Below, piece by piece: positions 42,231 to 53,784 of a stretch of DNA of 64,000 bases (position 1 is its first letter; each line of letters opens with the position of its first letter). The notes under the pieces are model-generated. The model was not told the origin of the DNA. It was given only the letters and a program-made list of their open reading frames with translations, and ran no database searches. The position numbers were made by a program, and so were the translations under genes. Origin of the DNA: Amborella trichopoda (Eukaryota > Streptophyta > Magnoliopsida > Amborellales > Amborellaceae); contig NW_006494931.1 of NCBI RefSeq assembly GCF_000471905.2, positions 4,084,730 through 4,148,729 of the forward strand. Reading direction: 5' to 3'.

Positions 42231-43179
42231 TCACCGGCACTCTCTTTACACGTCGTCCTCATCATATTGATCCGTCTTAGGTGGGTCGTCAAGGTTTTGA
42301 GGTGAAGGGCTTCCTTTTAGCACTTCCATAATTAAGGTTTTTCTTTCCGTCATGGGCTTGGGAGTCCATAGCTTCAAAACCTTGGTTGAGCTTATGCTCA
42401 AGTTCACATTGCTCTTGCGAGTTTGATTCGTTGCCCCACATGTATGAACCATTTATGATGTTAACTTGGAAATACAGGTTGAAGGGTTCATATGCCCTAG
42501 TGTGACTCTTGATGATGGGGATTTCTTGTACCACTTTTGGGGCGTATCTTGAAGTGGAATTCCATATGCGATACCCCTTTTTTTTTCCCTTTCTTCGGGG
42601 CGCACTCAACTTGGCACGGGCTGTGCCTGGTTCTACCTTTATTTATTGTATACCTTCTTAGAGGTTGCTTACCCCCACATTTGAACTGTGCTTTTGGTCG
42701 GTCAAAAACCTGACCCGAAGCACACGTCACTTGGCACGTTGTGCTAAGGGTTCACATTTTTCTTCCATTGTGTATTTGCCTGTTTGCTATTTTTTTTTTC
42801 ACTTGCGTGCTTCTTTACACACTCCAGTACACATCGGATCGGGACTGCCTGAGAAACCAACAAACAAATATTTCGAAAACCCCCAAAATCCGCGTTAACG
42901 GTGTGAGGGGAACCTAGCTTGAGAGTCAAGGCCGTTGGGATTTGCGCAACTTTAATTGTAAGCTCCCCTCCGTAATCCTTTGCCTCAAAGCAACTCTGCG
43001 TATAGTAGGACCTGGTGAACATCCTATAACATGAGGTCAGAACCTAAGTGGGGACCTATATCAGCCTAGCCGCATTTCAATAGTTAGGAACCCACTCTCA
43101 AGCCAAGCCTACCTATAATCTAGGACAAAAGTTTTCACATGTTGTACTTGTTTATTTATGTTGGTTTATCTTAGATCTC
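42231..43179. other. Unassigned part of element C
   Basis: Minus-strand frames (42609-42289, 43022-42744) are open but carry no recognised domain. ACTTGGCACG occurs twice (about 42610, 42730). It probably belongs to the long untranslated leader of element C. Confidence 0.35.
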
Positions 43180-43700
43180 AGTCTGGACCTCCTTTTGGTC
43201 CAAACTAAACTCTTTAGGTCCAAGTTTAGACTTATACCCAGCCTAGCCCAGGTCCAAACTAGGTTCACACCCAGGTCTGAACTTAGGCCCCCTTTTGGTC
43301 TGAGCCCAGGGCTCGTGCCTAAACCAACCTTGATCTAGTCCGGGTCCACACCCAGTCTGATCTTCAAAACCCTCTTGGTCCAAGCCCTGGCTTGCACCCA
43401 ACTCAGTCCAGGTCCGAACCAGGCTCACACCATGGTCCAAACCCAGACTCACTCTTGGATCGAGCCGAGACTCGTACCCATCTAGTCTAGATCTTAGTCT
43501 AGGTTCTAGCATAGGTGTAAGCCTAGACTTGCCTCTAGAGCTAAACTAGGCTTATCCTAGTTCAGGGTTCTAACAAAAACCCGTCAAGTCTAACAGGTTT
43601 CATCCAGTCTAGTCCTAGCCTAGATCTTAGTTAGGGTTTTGCCCCTAGAGTCAGACTAGGTGTACCTTTAGACATCGAGTCTAGATCTCACCGAGTCTAG
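43180..43700. repeat. Degenerate 80-100-bp repeats before element C gag
   Basis: CTTTTGGTCC-AA/GCC, CCAGGTCC-AAC-AGG and CTAGACTT-type words recur at about 43191, 43290, 43372 and 43450, each followed by similar text. Confidence 0.65.
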
Positions 43701-43705
43701 GAATC

Positions 43706-45746
43706 ATGACCCAGAATCATAGCAGGGCAAGGTCCAACCCCATGGCCCTAAGTCAGTCTAGATCAAGAGAACGTAGTCAGTCCAAGAGGCACTGTCACAG
43801 TGCTCCCTCACAAATCATTTATAGCACTCGTGTCAGTGAGCCGACTCTCGACCCACATGGAACCAAACCTAGCCGTCCAAGCCACCTTCAAGGCCAACAT
43901 TTAGAAGTCACGAGCCAACAGGTTGATAAGGTTCATAACCCCATGAATCAAGGGGTCAGGTCGGGGACAATCCTCCTTGACATAGGGGTTAACCTCAAAT
44001 CCAGTCGGCACAACAAGAATAAGGCCCTGGCCTAAATCTGTGAGTCCGCCGATCTCAGTCGTGTGAACCCCGATGGTCAATTAGTAGCCCAAAATTCCAG
44101 TCTTGGTAATTAGCCAGATAGTGGGCGAATGGATTCACATACAACAAGGGAAAGACTACCCAAGCAACCCATCACCAGTAAAGATCAAGGTTTTGACCTA
44201 ACTCGATATAAAGACAATCCTAAGGTGCATGCTTACTTTCAAGAACTGCTCAACAGATGATACACCATCTAGTGCACTTAATCTATGAAAGTCATGTCAG
44301 AAGCTCAAGCCATAGGCCAAGCCCAACATTTTGGCTCAAACCAGGATAATCCTATGGTTGTTAGCCTGCCAATCCAACCCACTATGGGCCAGGGGTCTAG
44401 TTCTAATCATCACTTGAGCCCAATACTACCTAGAGGGTAGACTCCCTCTGACAGTGGTTATGGAATTCCTTCACTCTTTCAGTCTAGTGCTGGGGCAAGA
44501 GAGTACCTTAACCCTAGAGATAGATCATCCAATCAAGGGTCAAAGTCAAGTAAACCTAGCCGCCCAAGGCCAGAGATCTAGTCATCAAAGCAACTTGAAT
44601 CGTCAATCTCAGTTAAGTGGTGATTCTATCCTGTAGGCCTCCTTGCATGGCCAAGTTGTGCAACCTCCATGTAATGGGTATACTCTGACCCAATTCAACT
44701 CGGGTGAGTCTACAAGTCGATAACTGGCACATCAAGTTCAACACATTCCTTAGGCTCAAACCTTAGGGAAACCCGCTACATAGGCCCAATAGCCAGTTCA
44801 TACAAGTCACCTACCACAAAATCAGGTTCAACAAACCATACAATCGAGCCAGCTCACAGTTACAATGACGACTCAATTCGCTCGTATAAAACACCTCCAA
44901 GACTCTTTAGAGAAAATGGGAATATGTGACTTCTCAACTCCTAAAGCTTATGTACAAGATGTTCTAAGACATCTAGAAGATCTACCAGTGGGGTTTGTGA
45001 TGCCACAGTTCAGAAACAGACTTTCAGGGAAAGGGGATTCTGAGGCACACATCAATGCCTACTTATTGATGATCCACACACTGTGAGACCGACCCAACCA
45101 ACTTAAGGTCATATTCTCGCATAACTTATCTGAAGAACCCTTGATGTGGCACCGAAGATTCATGAAGGATAACCCTCAAGCAACTCCTGACAAAATGTTC
45201 AGGCAATTTTCCTCCCACTATAGGGGAGGAAGGCCAAGACCCGTCATCCTTGGTGAGTTAACTTCCATCAAACAGAAGTTGGGCGAGTCTCCTTCCCTGT
45301 TTATAACCAGATTCAGAGAGGCCGCTATGTGAGTCATTGAAACTTCACTCCCTAAAGCCGTGAAGGTAAGCCTAGCATTATAGAGCATGACTCTAGAATA
45401 TGTTACGTTTTTCAGTATAGGGGCAGTTCCTTACTTATTTAATGTTATGGTTGAAAGAATATCATGATATGAACGAGCCATGGAAGATAAAGCTATAAAC
45501 GAAAAGCCTTCTCAAGGGGAAGAGGTGAACATGATCAAGAAAAACAACCTTTCTGCATACCATTCACAAGAAAAGACCAAAATTCATTTTACCACATGGA
45601 GAATACAAACTTCCACACCCAGGGAATTCACTCCCATTGATGACCATATGACCGACGTCATGAAGAAGTTTCTTAAGGCAAGGCTTATAGAATTACCAAC
45701 AGAAGCCAAGATTCCTCCTTTCCATAGAGGTGATACTTCTCGATAG
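43706..45746 (+). pseudogene. Gag of element C
   Basis: 43706-44035 is an Arg/Ser/Gln-rich basic start (SQSRSRERSQSKRH). 44865-45332 is the gag core in one frame: RLSGKGDSEAHINAYLLMIH, then EEPLMWHRRFMKDN, LGESPSLFITRFREAAM. The same frame at 45480-45746 ends before a C-X3-N-type block (CDWNQNYTHSTEESF, 45749-45795) where a zinc knuckle would be. Single stops at 45084 and 45330 break an otherwise consistent frame. The region 44036-44864 is only partly readable. Confidence 0.7.
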
Positions 45747-46065
45747 TGCGATTGGAATCAAAACTATACCCATAGCACTGAGGAATCTTTCAGACATTGA
45801 GTTCAAGATGATAACGGCATGATAAGTGTCAAAAAGAAAGATGTTGACGGAAAAAAAGAATAAAAAACTCTAGATAGCTTGACAAAGAATACTGATGTTA
45901 ACCTGATTAACTCAGGTGAATCACAAGCTGTGCCCAAACCTGAAGAACATCCACAAAGGCCTTGAAGTACAAGAAGAAATCAACTGGAAAATCCAGTAGA
46001 TGAAGATCAAAGCGAGCATAACCTCACCCAAGAGTTAATGGCTAAGGATACTCAAGATCAAAGCA

Positions 46066-46944
46066 GTGTCGATGATCTTAAAAATTGATGTGATCCAAAT
46101 CAACGAGAAAGGATCATCTTCCAAACAAGGGGTTAACACCCCAAAATCGCCCATTACGCTTTCAAATAAGGGGCCAACACCTCAAATATCAAAAGAAGTC
46201 GAACCTTTGGAAATTCTAAGGGGCCCACCTGGGCCACCTGCACCAGAATTTTTCACCAACCTAGCTGTATGGGATGAGGAGCAAAGATTAGAAGATTTAA
46301 CCGAGTCACCTCTCGAGGTGAACCTAGTTATAGATGATGGAGAAGTAAAGAGCCCAGATTTGACTATTCCCAAAGATTTGGCATCTTCACTAAAGTTGAT
46401 AGAGCTCGAACCTTTGAAAATTCTAAGGGGCCCACCTGGGCCACCTTCATAAGATTTATTGAATGATCCATTAATCTGGGATCAAGAATTGGATATTAAA
46501 AATCTGACTATGTTACCTCCTCAAGAGGAAGGCTCTCTAAAAGTCATTAACGACATGAGCACAACTCCGATAACCAGAGCACCACCATGTCAAGAGAATG
46601 CATCATGTCAAGAACAAGTTCCCAACGGAACAGAAAGCCCTGCAGGGGCAACCCCATCAAAATATTCAATAGGGGCAAACTCCTCTTATGAAGAGGATAC
46701 AATAGGGACAACTAATGAGATTGAACCCTTGTTTGTTGATTCCCAACATGTCATAAGCCCGTTTGATACAACGGGGGCAACTAATGAGATTGAACCCTTC
46801 TTTGTTGACTCTCAATATATCATAAGACCATCGAGTACCAGCTCAACCACTTCTCTTGTGCGAGAGTCTTACTTAAGCTCGAGCACTGAGAAGGAGCCTA
46901 TCATGGAGTTAACATCCGAAAAGCAATTTGAAAATTTGCAATGA
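46066..46944 (+). pseudogene. Repeat-rich accessory or gag C-terminal frame of element C
   Basis: One frame of 293 codons with a single TAA (46450-46452). It holds two copies of EPL(E/K)ILRGPPGPP (about 46200 and 46410) and two copies of TNEIEP(L/F)FVDSQ..I.P (about 46710 and 46785). The product is acidic and rich in Ser, Thr and Pro; I recognise no domain. It follows gag, where pol would be expected. It may be the linker toward a lost protease or an extra protein. Confidence 0.5.
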
Positions 46945-47392
46945 AAAAGATTATCGAAAAGGAGTCGGGTGATCAGTCACCCCTTGTAAATAACCAAAAA
47001 GGCATTAACGCTTGATATGTAACATCAAGTACTCTATTAATGGGAAAACCTTAATGAGTCTATCCGTCCATACAGAAGCCTGAGGGATTAGGAAACTGAG
47101 AGTGATTTTTAGTTCCAAAATCAAGGTTCAAGTGGAGCAGTTTAAAGGAAAATTTCAACAAAAATTCGACAACCTTTGTCAAAGAGATTTTAGATCCCAA
47201 CCTAGATAAAGGGAAATCAGAGGAAGATCGATATTAGAACGTCCCTGCCACTTAGAGGAGGGAAAGATGATCGAATTCTTACATGGTCTTAAGGCGAATT
47301 GCTAAAAAAAAAGAGGAGCACCTTTGACTCTTCTCCATCATCCTCCTCTTCCTTTGTCATTTTACTCTTCTTCAAAGACAAAAAAAAAATTT

Positions 47393-47590
47393 ATAGGGCT
47401 GAAAATTCGAAAGGAACCCCAAGCGTTGGAAAAAAGGCTACCTAGAAAAACACCCAAAAGGGACCCCAGAGCGAGAAAAAATAAAAAATAAATCCACTGG
47501 GCTAAAAATCCGAAAGGAACCCCAAGCGTTAGAAAAAAGGCTACGGGGTTGAACACCAAAAAGGGACCCTGGGGCAATGAAAAATAAGAA
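47393..47590. repeat. About 120-bp tandem duplication in element C
   Basis: GGGCTGAAAATTCGAAAGGA, then ACCCCAAGCGTTGGAAAAAA, at 47397 recurs as GGGCTAAAAATCCGAAAGGA at 47500, with AAAAGGGACCC after each. Confidence 0.85.
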
Positions 47591-48129
47591 GTTCTCTCCT
47601 TCCTACTACTCTCCAAAGTCTCTTTGCTCTAAACATTTTCTCTTCCTCCCCTTGAGTCAAAGTGGTGTTAAAAGAAAATCAATAAGCATTAGCTTAACGG
47701 AACATTGTTAAGGACTTAGATTGTCTGAAACTTCGAAAGATGGGTGGTGGAGGAATGAAATCGAAAATCCAAAGAGATTCTGAACACTCAAGGGCAGTAT
47801 CCTATATTTTTAAGACTCTGTTTTGCTCGAAACTCCAGAGAACTCTCCTTGAATTGCAACACAAGAGCTGAGGTTGGAAGATAAATAAATACTTGATGAC
47901 TCCTTGTCCCGAAGATTCAAGAAAGGACCCGATACTCTCACATAGGGTCCACTAAAGGGGTCACAAGTAGTTAAACTGTAAGACCTACAGTAAAATAAAA
48001 CCACCCCCCAATAGGGGTAGCAAAAAAAAAAAAACTCCACGGTCGTATGAGTATAACTGTCAACTACACTGTCCATCGCTACATGATGTTAAACTGCTTA
48101 GAGGGCCCTATGGTTGCAGGAGTTTAAAT

Positions 48130-48925
48130 CTGCTTAGACATCCCATTTTAAATCTGGCAAATTTTGTGGTTTTCTTAACCCTTAGGATCACACTTAACCT
48201 AGTAAACCCATTTTTTTGGATAAGTATGTGTGTAGGTTATGTGAGTATATCCTCTCCAACGAAGTTTGACCCCTATAAACGCTCTTTTCGTGGTCATTTG
48301 GAAGGAGGGAAAGAGAGCAGATAGAGATCAAAATCTGAGAGACCATAACGCTAGGGAAGAGAACAAATAGATATCAGAGTGAAAAAATATATAGAGAGAG
48401 TTACACGAGAGAAGATAAAACCCTAGAAACTGCTTCAGGAACCTGAGCCTCCAGAGAGAAAATCTAAGTAAGAGAAAACCTAGACCTAGGGCACAACCAC
48501 CCTAGATCTATCCTTAGGGCACAACCATCCTTCTTCAACTAGAGACTTTCTGGTGAACATCCGACTCAGAGAGACAAGAGGACCGGTTCTAATACGGGCG
48601 CGCCCCAGAAGGCTCGGGAGTTCCGGGCCTTCCAGCCCGGTTCGGTATCGTTTCTTACTCTTTTATTATTTATTTTCTGCTTTTATTTCATTGTAATTAG
48701 ATTAGATTAGTTTTTATTGATTTTTATTTCATGCTTCATATTCGAATCAATGTTGGCACTGCCACTGATCTGAGAACAGATCTGCTCATTTCTAGGTGGA
48801 TCTGGCCTCATATCAGAATTCGATTTTCCCCACATTCTCTATCATATGTCGTTAAAATCAGTTTGTGGTGTTTAGATCTGAGGGATCTTCCTATGAAGAT
48901 ATCTTTGATTTTTCACTATAAAAAA
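48130..48925 (+). repeat. Element C 3' LTR
   Basis: Starts near TGCTTAGACATCCCATTTTA and aligns with the 5' copy to about 48720. The rest, to TTTTTCACTATAAAAAAGG, has no clear partner in the 5' copy, whose end may have been altered by homopolymer expansion or insertion. Confidence 0.75.
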
Positions 48926-48927
48926 GG

Positions 48928-51313
48928 AAAAAGAGTGAAACAGGAGGGGCCGCTTGCTATTCTCATGCGGCCACCCTACAACTCCACGTCATGGAAGGGA
49001 CAGTCACGACCAGTGAATTTTGACGCTCATAGCTCACCCGTCCCAAGTCAGATCATGATCAAATCTGGTGAACATGTTCGTCTAGTCAAGGCGAGCGATT
49101 TGATATGTGGCACGCCCTGTGATGACACCCGAGCGCAAAGAAAAGATAGAGAGAAATTGCAAATATGTGAAGAAAGTGCATGAAATTCAGCAGCGTCGTG
49201 CCTTGCTCGAGTGGCCAGATCATGCTGCTCGCGAGCCCGATCATCACGAGACCAATTCCATCACGTGCATAAGGTCTCAGGCTATCACTGACCCGAACCC
49301 CATACTTGATGAACCGTCGGATTCTACACGCAAAGCCGATGAAGAGACTACAAATTCCATATCCAAAATTTCAAATTCTAGCCAAATTTCCTAAGTTGCA
49401 AAATCTTCGTTCAAGCACAAAATCGAGCTGCGTTTGTTGCCCTGCGATCGTAATGGCATACTCAGTGCAATTCAACAAAGAAATCACCGAAAAACATCAA
49501 GGAACGAGTACACTATCGCTTCGAAGTTTCAAGATCTATTCAAATTTCAAATCACATGATCGTGCACTAAAAACACGATGCATGGCTCGAAGTTGGTATC
49601 AATATGATCGCCATGCCAAGACTTACTAGAAAAAAAGCATCTAACGATCAACCAGACATCAGAACAACCTCGGATCAGCCATGCAAGATCACATAAGTTC
49701 TAGGGCAACACAGGGACTGTTCTGAAATTCCACAAATTGTTAAGAAGGGGCAAATCTATCATTTTTCACCCTATTTTATAATTTCTTTTAATTCAATTTA
49801 ATCTTTATTTCTAGCAAATTGGGTTACTTTTGATCATCCACCCATGTTTGAGGTCAATTCTATATATACGTACTAGTATTGTTCGCACTAGATGACTCAA
49901 CCTTTCACAAAAGAGAGAGTTTTTACTTAATACAAGTTTCTCTTTCTTCCCATTTTTGGGTCATGTTTGAGAGAGAGAGTAAGGTGAAAGAAACTTTTGA
50001 TCGGTACCCTTAGGTTTGAGATAAATCTTCTCTCTCTTCTTTTCCTTTTCTTCTTCCCTCTCTGTTCTTTCCTCTCTTCTCTGTCTGAGTTCCTTGCAAG
50101 GGTCATGCACGGCAGTGGCAGTGCTGTGCATGCCTCCCCTGAGGTCACACAGGTCGCGCATGACAATGGTCGCGCCATGCGTGAGTCTCCTTCTCCCTTT
50201 TTTAGTCTATCTCTTTAGTCTAGTGAGGCCTGTAGGCTGCCCTACCCATCGCCGTCCACAGACGTAGCTTTGACATCTCAGTGAAGAATCCAGAAGGCGA
50301 ACTGTTGCTGCCTGTAGGGGTCTTTCCCTGCTGCACGTGTACAGTAGACTGCGATACCCTTCGCCACCTACTAGAGGCCTCGACAATGCCTATCGCCACC
50401 TGCAAAGTGTCCTTCGCGTATTAGGCGTTCATCATCGTCCTTCCTTTGTCCCACGCCTATCGTCGTGTGTCTCGTGAGGATTACCGTCGCATGCTTCATG
50501 AATGACCATCACCATGCGCTTCATCAGAGACTATCGCTACCCGCACGGGGGTGTGTTGTCTTCTTATGTTACCAACGACGATACGTAGCATCGTTTGTAG
50601 TTCATTTCTCACTCTCTAGCCATGAGCAGTAGCGTCAAGCGCCGCCCAAGGGCCACGATGCTGCTACTCCACAATCATGAGTGGCTACATAGCGTCGTCG
50701 GGACCTCATCTCTCTGTCGTCTCGTGTCTTCGTTTCACTCTCTTTTCTCTTTTCACTTGACTGAGGGTAGACTTAGCCTAGCACCACCATATCGGTCTTG
50801 GTTTCGAGTAGTATTTCTGTCGTGCTAGTCTTGAGAACCATGCCCGTCTCGCTACCACTCTGAGTCGATAACTTCCCAGCTGTCATGCTATTCTCGGCTC
50901 TTCATCAATTTTTCTTCTCTTTTCTATCTTTATTTAAATCTTACGCTTCATTATCCTCTAGCATGAACGTACATTGCCCTAAGACAAGGGTGGGTCTCTT
51001 TGACCCACTTGTCCTACAAATTAACCATAGAAATATTGTGTAGAAAACAAGAGGATTGCGGGTCAAGGGAGACGACTCTGAACCAACTAAAGCAGCTGGG
51101 GGACTTTCTTCATGATCTAAGAGGGAACCCATGTGAGCCAGCCCGAGTAAGTCCCAAACCCATCTTCAATTCCTCTCTCATCGGTTGGTATACCTGCCCT
51201 TGCTCTCAAGCAAGGTTCTGAGAGAGCGATCTCATATCCCAAGCTCGCCAGAACCCGAGATATGTACCGCCAGATTATCTAGATCCGGAGGGCGAGATCG
51301 AGGCACCTGACCA
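48928..51313 (+). repeat. Element B 3' LTR, right part
   Basis: Matches 22970-25274 from the GGGGCCGCTTGCTATTCTCA stretch (48955) to the end GACCA. It includes the conserved TATA box at 49861-49870. It is followed by CTAAT, the target duplication, and then by element D LTR sequence. Confidence 0.9.
49861..49870 (+). promoter_or_regulatory. TATA box in element B 3' LTR
   Basis: CTATATATACG, conserved with 23877-23886 in LTR1 although the surrounding sequence has diverged. Confidence 0.6.
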
Positions 51314-51599
51314 CTAATATCCCATGTTTCATGCCTTTTTTGATGCAAGTTCAACTTGTTTGTTAAAGTATAAAAATTGAGTAGGGATATGGATGTGATT
51401 GTGGAAAGATGCTCTGAAATTTTGTGAAGTATGCACTCTGTGTTTCCAAGATTGTGACTCTCATTTTAGTAGTTGTTTGAGCATTGAAATTATCTCTATT
51501 GATTATGAAATTTTGTGCAGAACTACCTCTTTAATTATATTTTAAAATGGAAAATACCCCATATCAATATCTCTTTTGGTTGGAAAGTTATGAGCCATT

Positions 51600-52200
51600 T
51601 TCTAGAACACGCTAGAATTGTGAAAAGAAATTCCAGAAACTTTACATGCTTTTGTATTGAACGTTTTACTGACAAAATCATGTTAGAATGAGCTCAAGAC
51701 ACCATTGAATGAAATATTAATGTGTCTAATTTAAATATGGTTCTGGAATCAAAACCAAATTCCCTATGGTTTGGAAATTAAGCCCCTTTTTCTATGAAGA
51801 TGTCACTGTAGTAATGAAAGGAAATTTTCTAGAAACTTTACATTTTTTTGTGTTGAATGGTTTACTAACCAAATCATGTCAGAATGAGCTCAAGCTACTT
51901 TTGAATGAAATATGAGTGAGTCTAGTTTAAATATTGTTCTGGAATCAAAAGGAAGTTCTCTGTGATTTAGAAATTATTCCCCTTTTTCAATGAAGATGTC
52001 ACTATTGTGAATGCAGGAACTTTTATAGAACTGTTACATGTTTTTGTGTAAGATTATTCACTGACCAAATTATGTCAGAATGAGTTCAAAACACTTTTAC
52101 ATGAAATATGAGTGAGTCTACTTTAAAAATGGCTTGTGGATCATACTGAAATTCTCTATGATTTGAAAATTATGCTCTTAAAGGTGGACTGTGTTCACTT
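51600..52200 (+). repeat. About 195-bp tandem repeats in element D 5' LTR
   Basis: Three units, each with AGAAACTTTACAT, ATCATGTCAGAATGAGCTCA, GAATGAAATATGAGTGAGTC and ATGAAGATGTCACT. The 3' LTR (58950-59770) has four. Element E carries a related doublet at about 61360-61590. Confidence 0.85.
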
Positions 52201-52399
52201 CTCAAACATGTAAAATAATTACAAAATGTTTTTAATGAGCCTTACGATTTGTGTTTTGGTTTGGACGTACATGTGTGCATTAAAGAATGATCTGTGGTGG
52301 TGAGAATGCATGATACTGAGATGGACTCTGTTATGATATAAAAGCATGTTGTAAGATATGCCCTGTTATGATATGTGTACATGACTATGATACACGTTT

Positions 52400-52642
52400 T
52401 GTAGTGATATGTGAGCATAATTCTGAGATAAATGTATGTAAGTGATATGTGTGCATAATTCTGAGATAAATGCTATGTAAGCGATATGTGTGCATGATTC
52501 TGAGACAAGCTAAGTGATATGTGATTTTGAGCGTAGTGCATGGCCATAATGTGCTCTGATAAGAATGTGCTCTGACAAGAATGTGTTCTGGCAAGAATGT
52601 GTTCTGATAAAAATGTACTCTAATAAAAATATATATATATAT

Positions 52643-52683
<41 letters not shown>
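52400..52683 (+). repeat. Cascade of short tandem repeats
   Basis: About three units of 40 bp (AGTGATATGTGTGCATAATT with CTGAGATAAATG), then about five units of 16 bp (AATGTGCTCTGATAAG), then an AT microsatellite at 52629-52682. Confidence 0.9.
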
Positions 52684-52686
<3 letters not shown>

Positions 52687-53676
52687 GCACTACTCAACAG
52701 GTCACTCGTTGGTAGTGTAATGTGATCTGATAAAAAAGTCATGACGACAGTTGAGATATTTCCCTAACTCCTTATGGTAGGATGGGAGCTAGGATGATTA
52801 TGTATATTGGGATGGGTCGCACCCCCCAAATTTCTGTACGAGGCACTATGCATTAGAACACCTTTAGTAGTCTAATGCTCTCTCGTCAGAAGGGCACATT
52901 AGAGGGTCGTGTCATGCAAGGCCAGTGCCTATCAAAAGCCCCACAGCGCATTGGAAATGTGTGTGTACGTGTGAAGGTATTACGAAATGGGTCACCCATT
53001 TGTCATTTTCTTCCCTCCTTAGTGATGGTAGAAGTCCTAAATAATGGGATTAGCTTGACCTGATGAATAGGGCTTCTACTTCGAGAGTAGGTGAATAGGG
53101 AGTGAGTTGGTTAATGCCTGTTAATGTGGTTTATACTTATTATGCTTGTTGAGTTATAGTTATGATGACTGTTATGATGGTCGTGATATAATTGTGATGC
53201 ATGGCATCTGGATCTACTTACTGGGATTTATAGCTCATTCATTTAACTTCCATCTTTATAGAGTAATAGCCGCAGGTCAACGACGGGCGGTACGAGAATC
53301 TCAGCTGGCAATTGGAGGCCCGTGTTACTTGCAGAAGTTTCTTTCTATTTTATGTTTCTAATGGCAGTTTGGCCATTTGTAAAATTTTGAAGTTATGTAA
53401 TGATATGGGCCCTTGATATCAGGGACTCTTTTGTAATACTTTGAAAATTTATGTATAATGTATTTACAGTTTGGGGACTAGTTATCCAGCTTTTGGTGAA
53501 TGTGTGTGTGATATGGAGTTTTTGTTTTCTTTCGTGGTTAGCTTTGATTCCGTCTTTCTAAAGTGTTGTGCGCACTCCCACCTAAGTGGCATTCACTACC
53601 CTATGATCATGGTTTTGCACCCTGCTGCTCTCCAACAAGTACGGTAGGGGGCACAGGGGCGGTGTTGTGACAGTTA

Positions 53677-53692
53677 TAATATCAAAGCAGCC
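53677..53692 (+). promoter_or_regulatory. Degenerate primer-binding site of element D
   Basis: ATAATATCAAAGCAGCC lies directly after the 5' LTR and resembles the initiator-Met tRNA site TGGTATCAGAGC with three changes, as expected for a chromovirus. Confidence 0.6.
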
Positions 53693-53784
53693 AGGATAGG
53701 ATTCTTAGCCTCAAGAGTCTTAGGAGTGTCCTTATAGTGGTTTTTGGATGAGCTAGTAACTAGATGTTCATGTTTTAGGTTGAG

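Larger units (their letters stand above)
40031..48925 (+). mobile_element. Element C: LTR element with gag but no pol, nested in element B LTR2
   Basis: Direct repeats at 40031-40570 and 48130-48720 share long blocks (CCTCTCCA-CG, TTTTCGTGGTCATTTGGAAG, TTCTTACTCTTTTATTATTT). Sequence left of 40031 and right of about 48928 are adjacent in element B LTR1 (22966/22970), which proves the insertion. The interior holds an Arg/Ser-rich start, a gag core, a zinc-finger-like block and a repeat-rich C-terminal region (43706-46944). No protease, RT, RNase H or integrase is seen. Exact ends and target duplication (possibly ATAGG/AAAGG) are uncertain by about 10 bp. Confidence 0.82.
22624..51313 (+). mobile_element. 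Element B: large non-autonomous Ty3/gypsy element with an antisense PMD gene
   Basis: LTR1 22624-25274 and LTR2 39681-51313 (interrupted by element C) start TGTTGGAAGG and end CA, flanked by CTAAA (22619-22623) and CTAAT (51314-51318). The interior runs in the order gag (26762-28620), linker, protease (29838-30620), post-protease tail (30762-31226), then a minus-strand PMD gene (31330-35205), its promoter (36122-36129), and 3.5 kb of minisatellites up to LTR2. No RT, RNase H or integrase is visible. Without C it would be about 19.8 kb. Confidence 0.88.
51319..53672 (+). repeat. Element D 5' LTR, right part
   Basis: Resumes with ATCCCATGTTTCATGCC, matching 58690 onward, and ends GTTGTGACA at 53672 before the primer site. 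It contains about 195-bp tandem repeats (51600-52200), a microsatellite cascade (52400-52683), and a stretch (52975-53090, ATGGTAGAAGTCCTAA...AGGGCTTCTAC) shared with the LTR of element E. Confidence 0.88.

Noticed and set aside
47362..47616. Hydrophobic Phe/Leu-rich minus-strand frame as a membrane protein
   Set aside because: Its two similar halves mirror the ~120-bp tandem duplication on the plus strand; no independent support.
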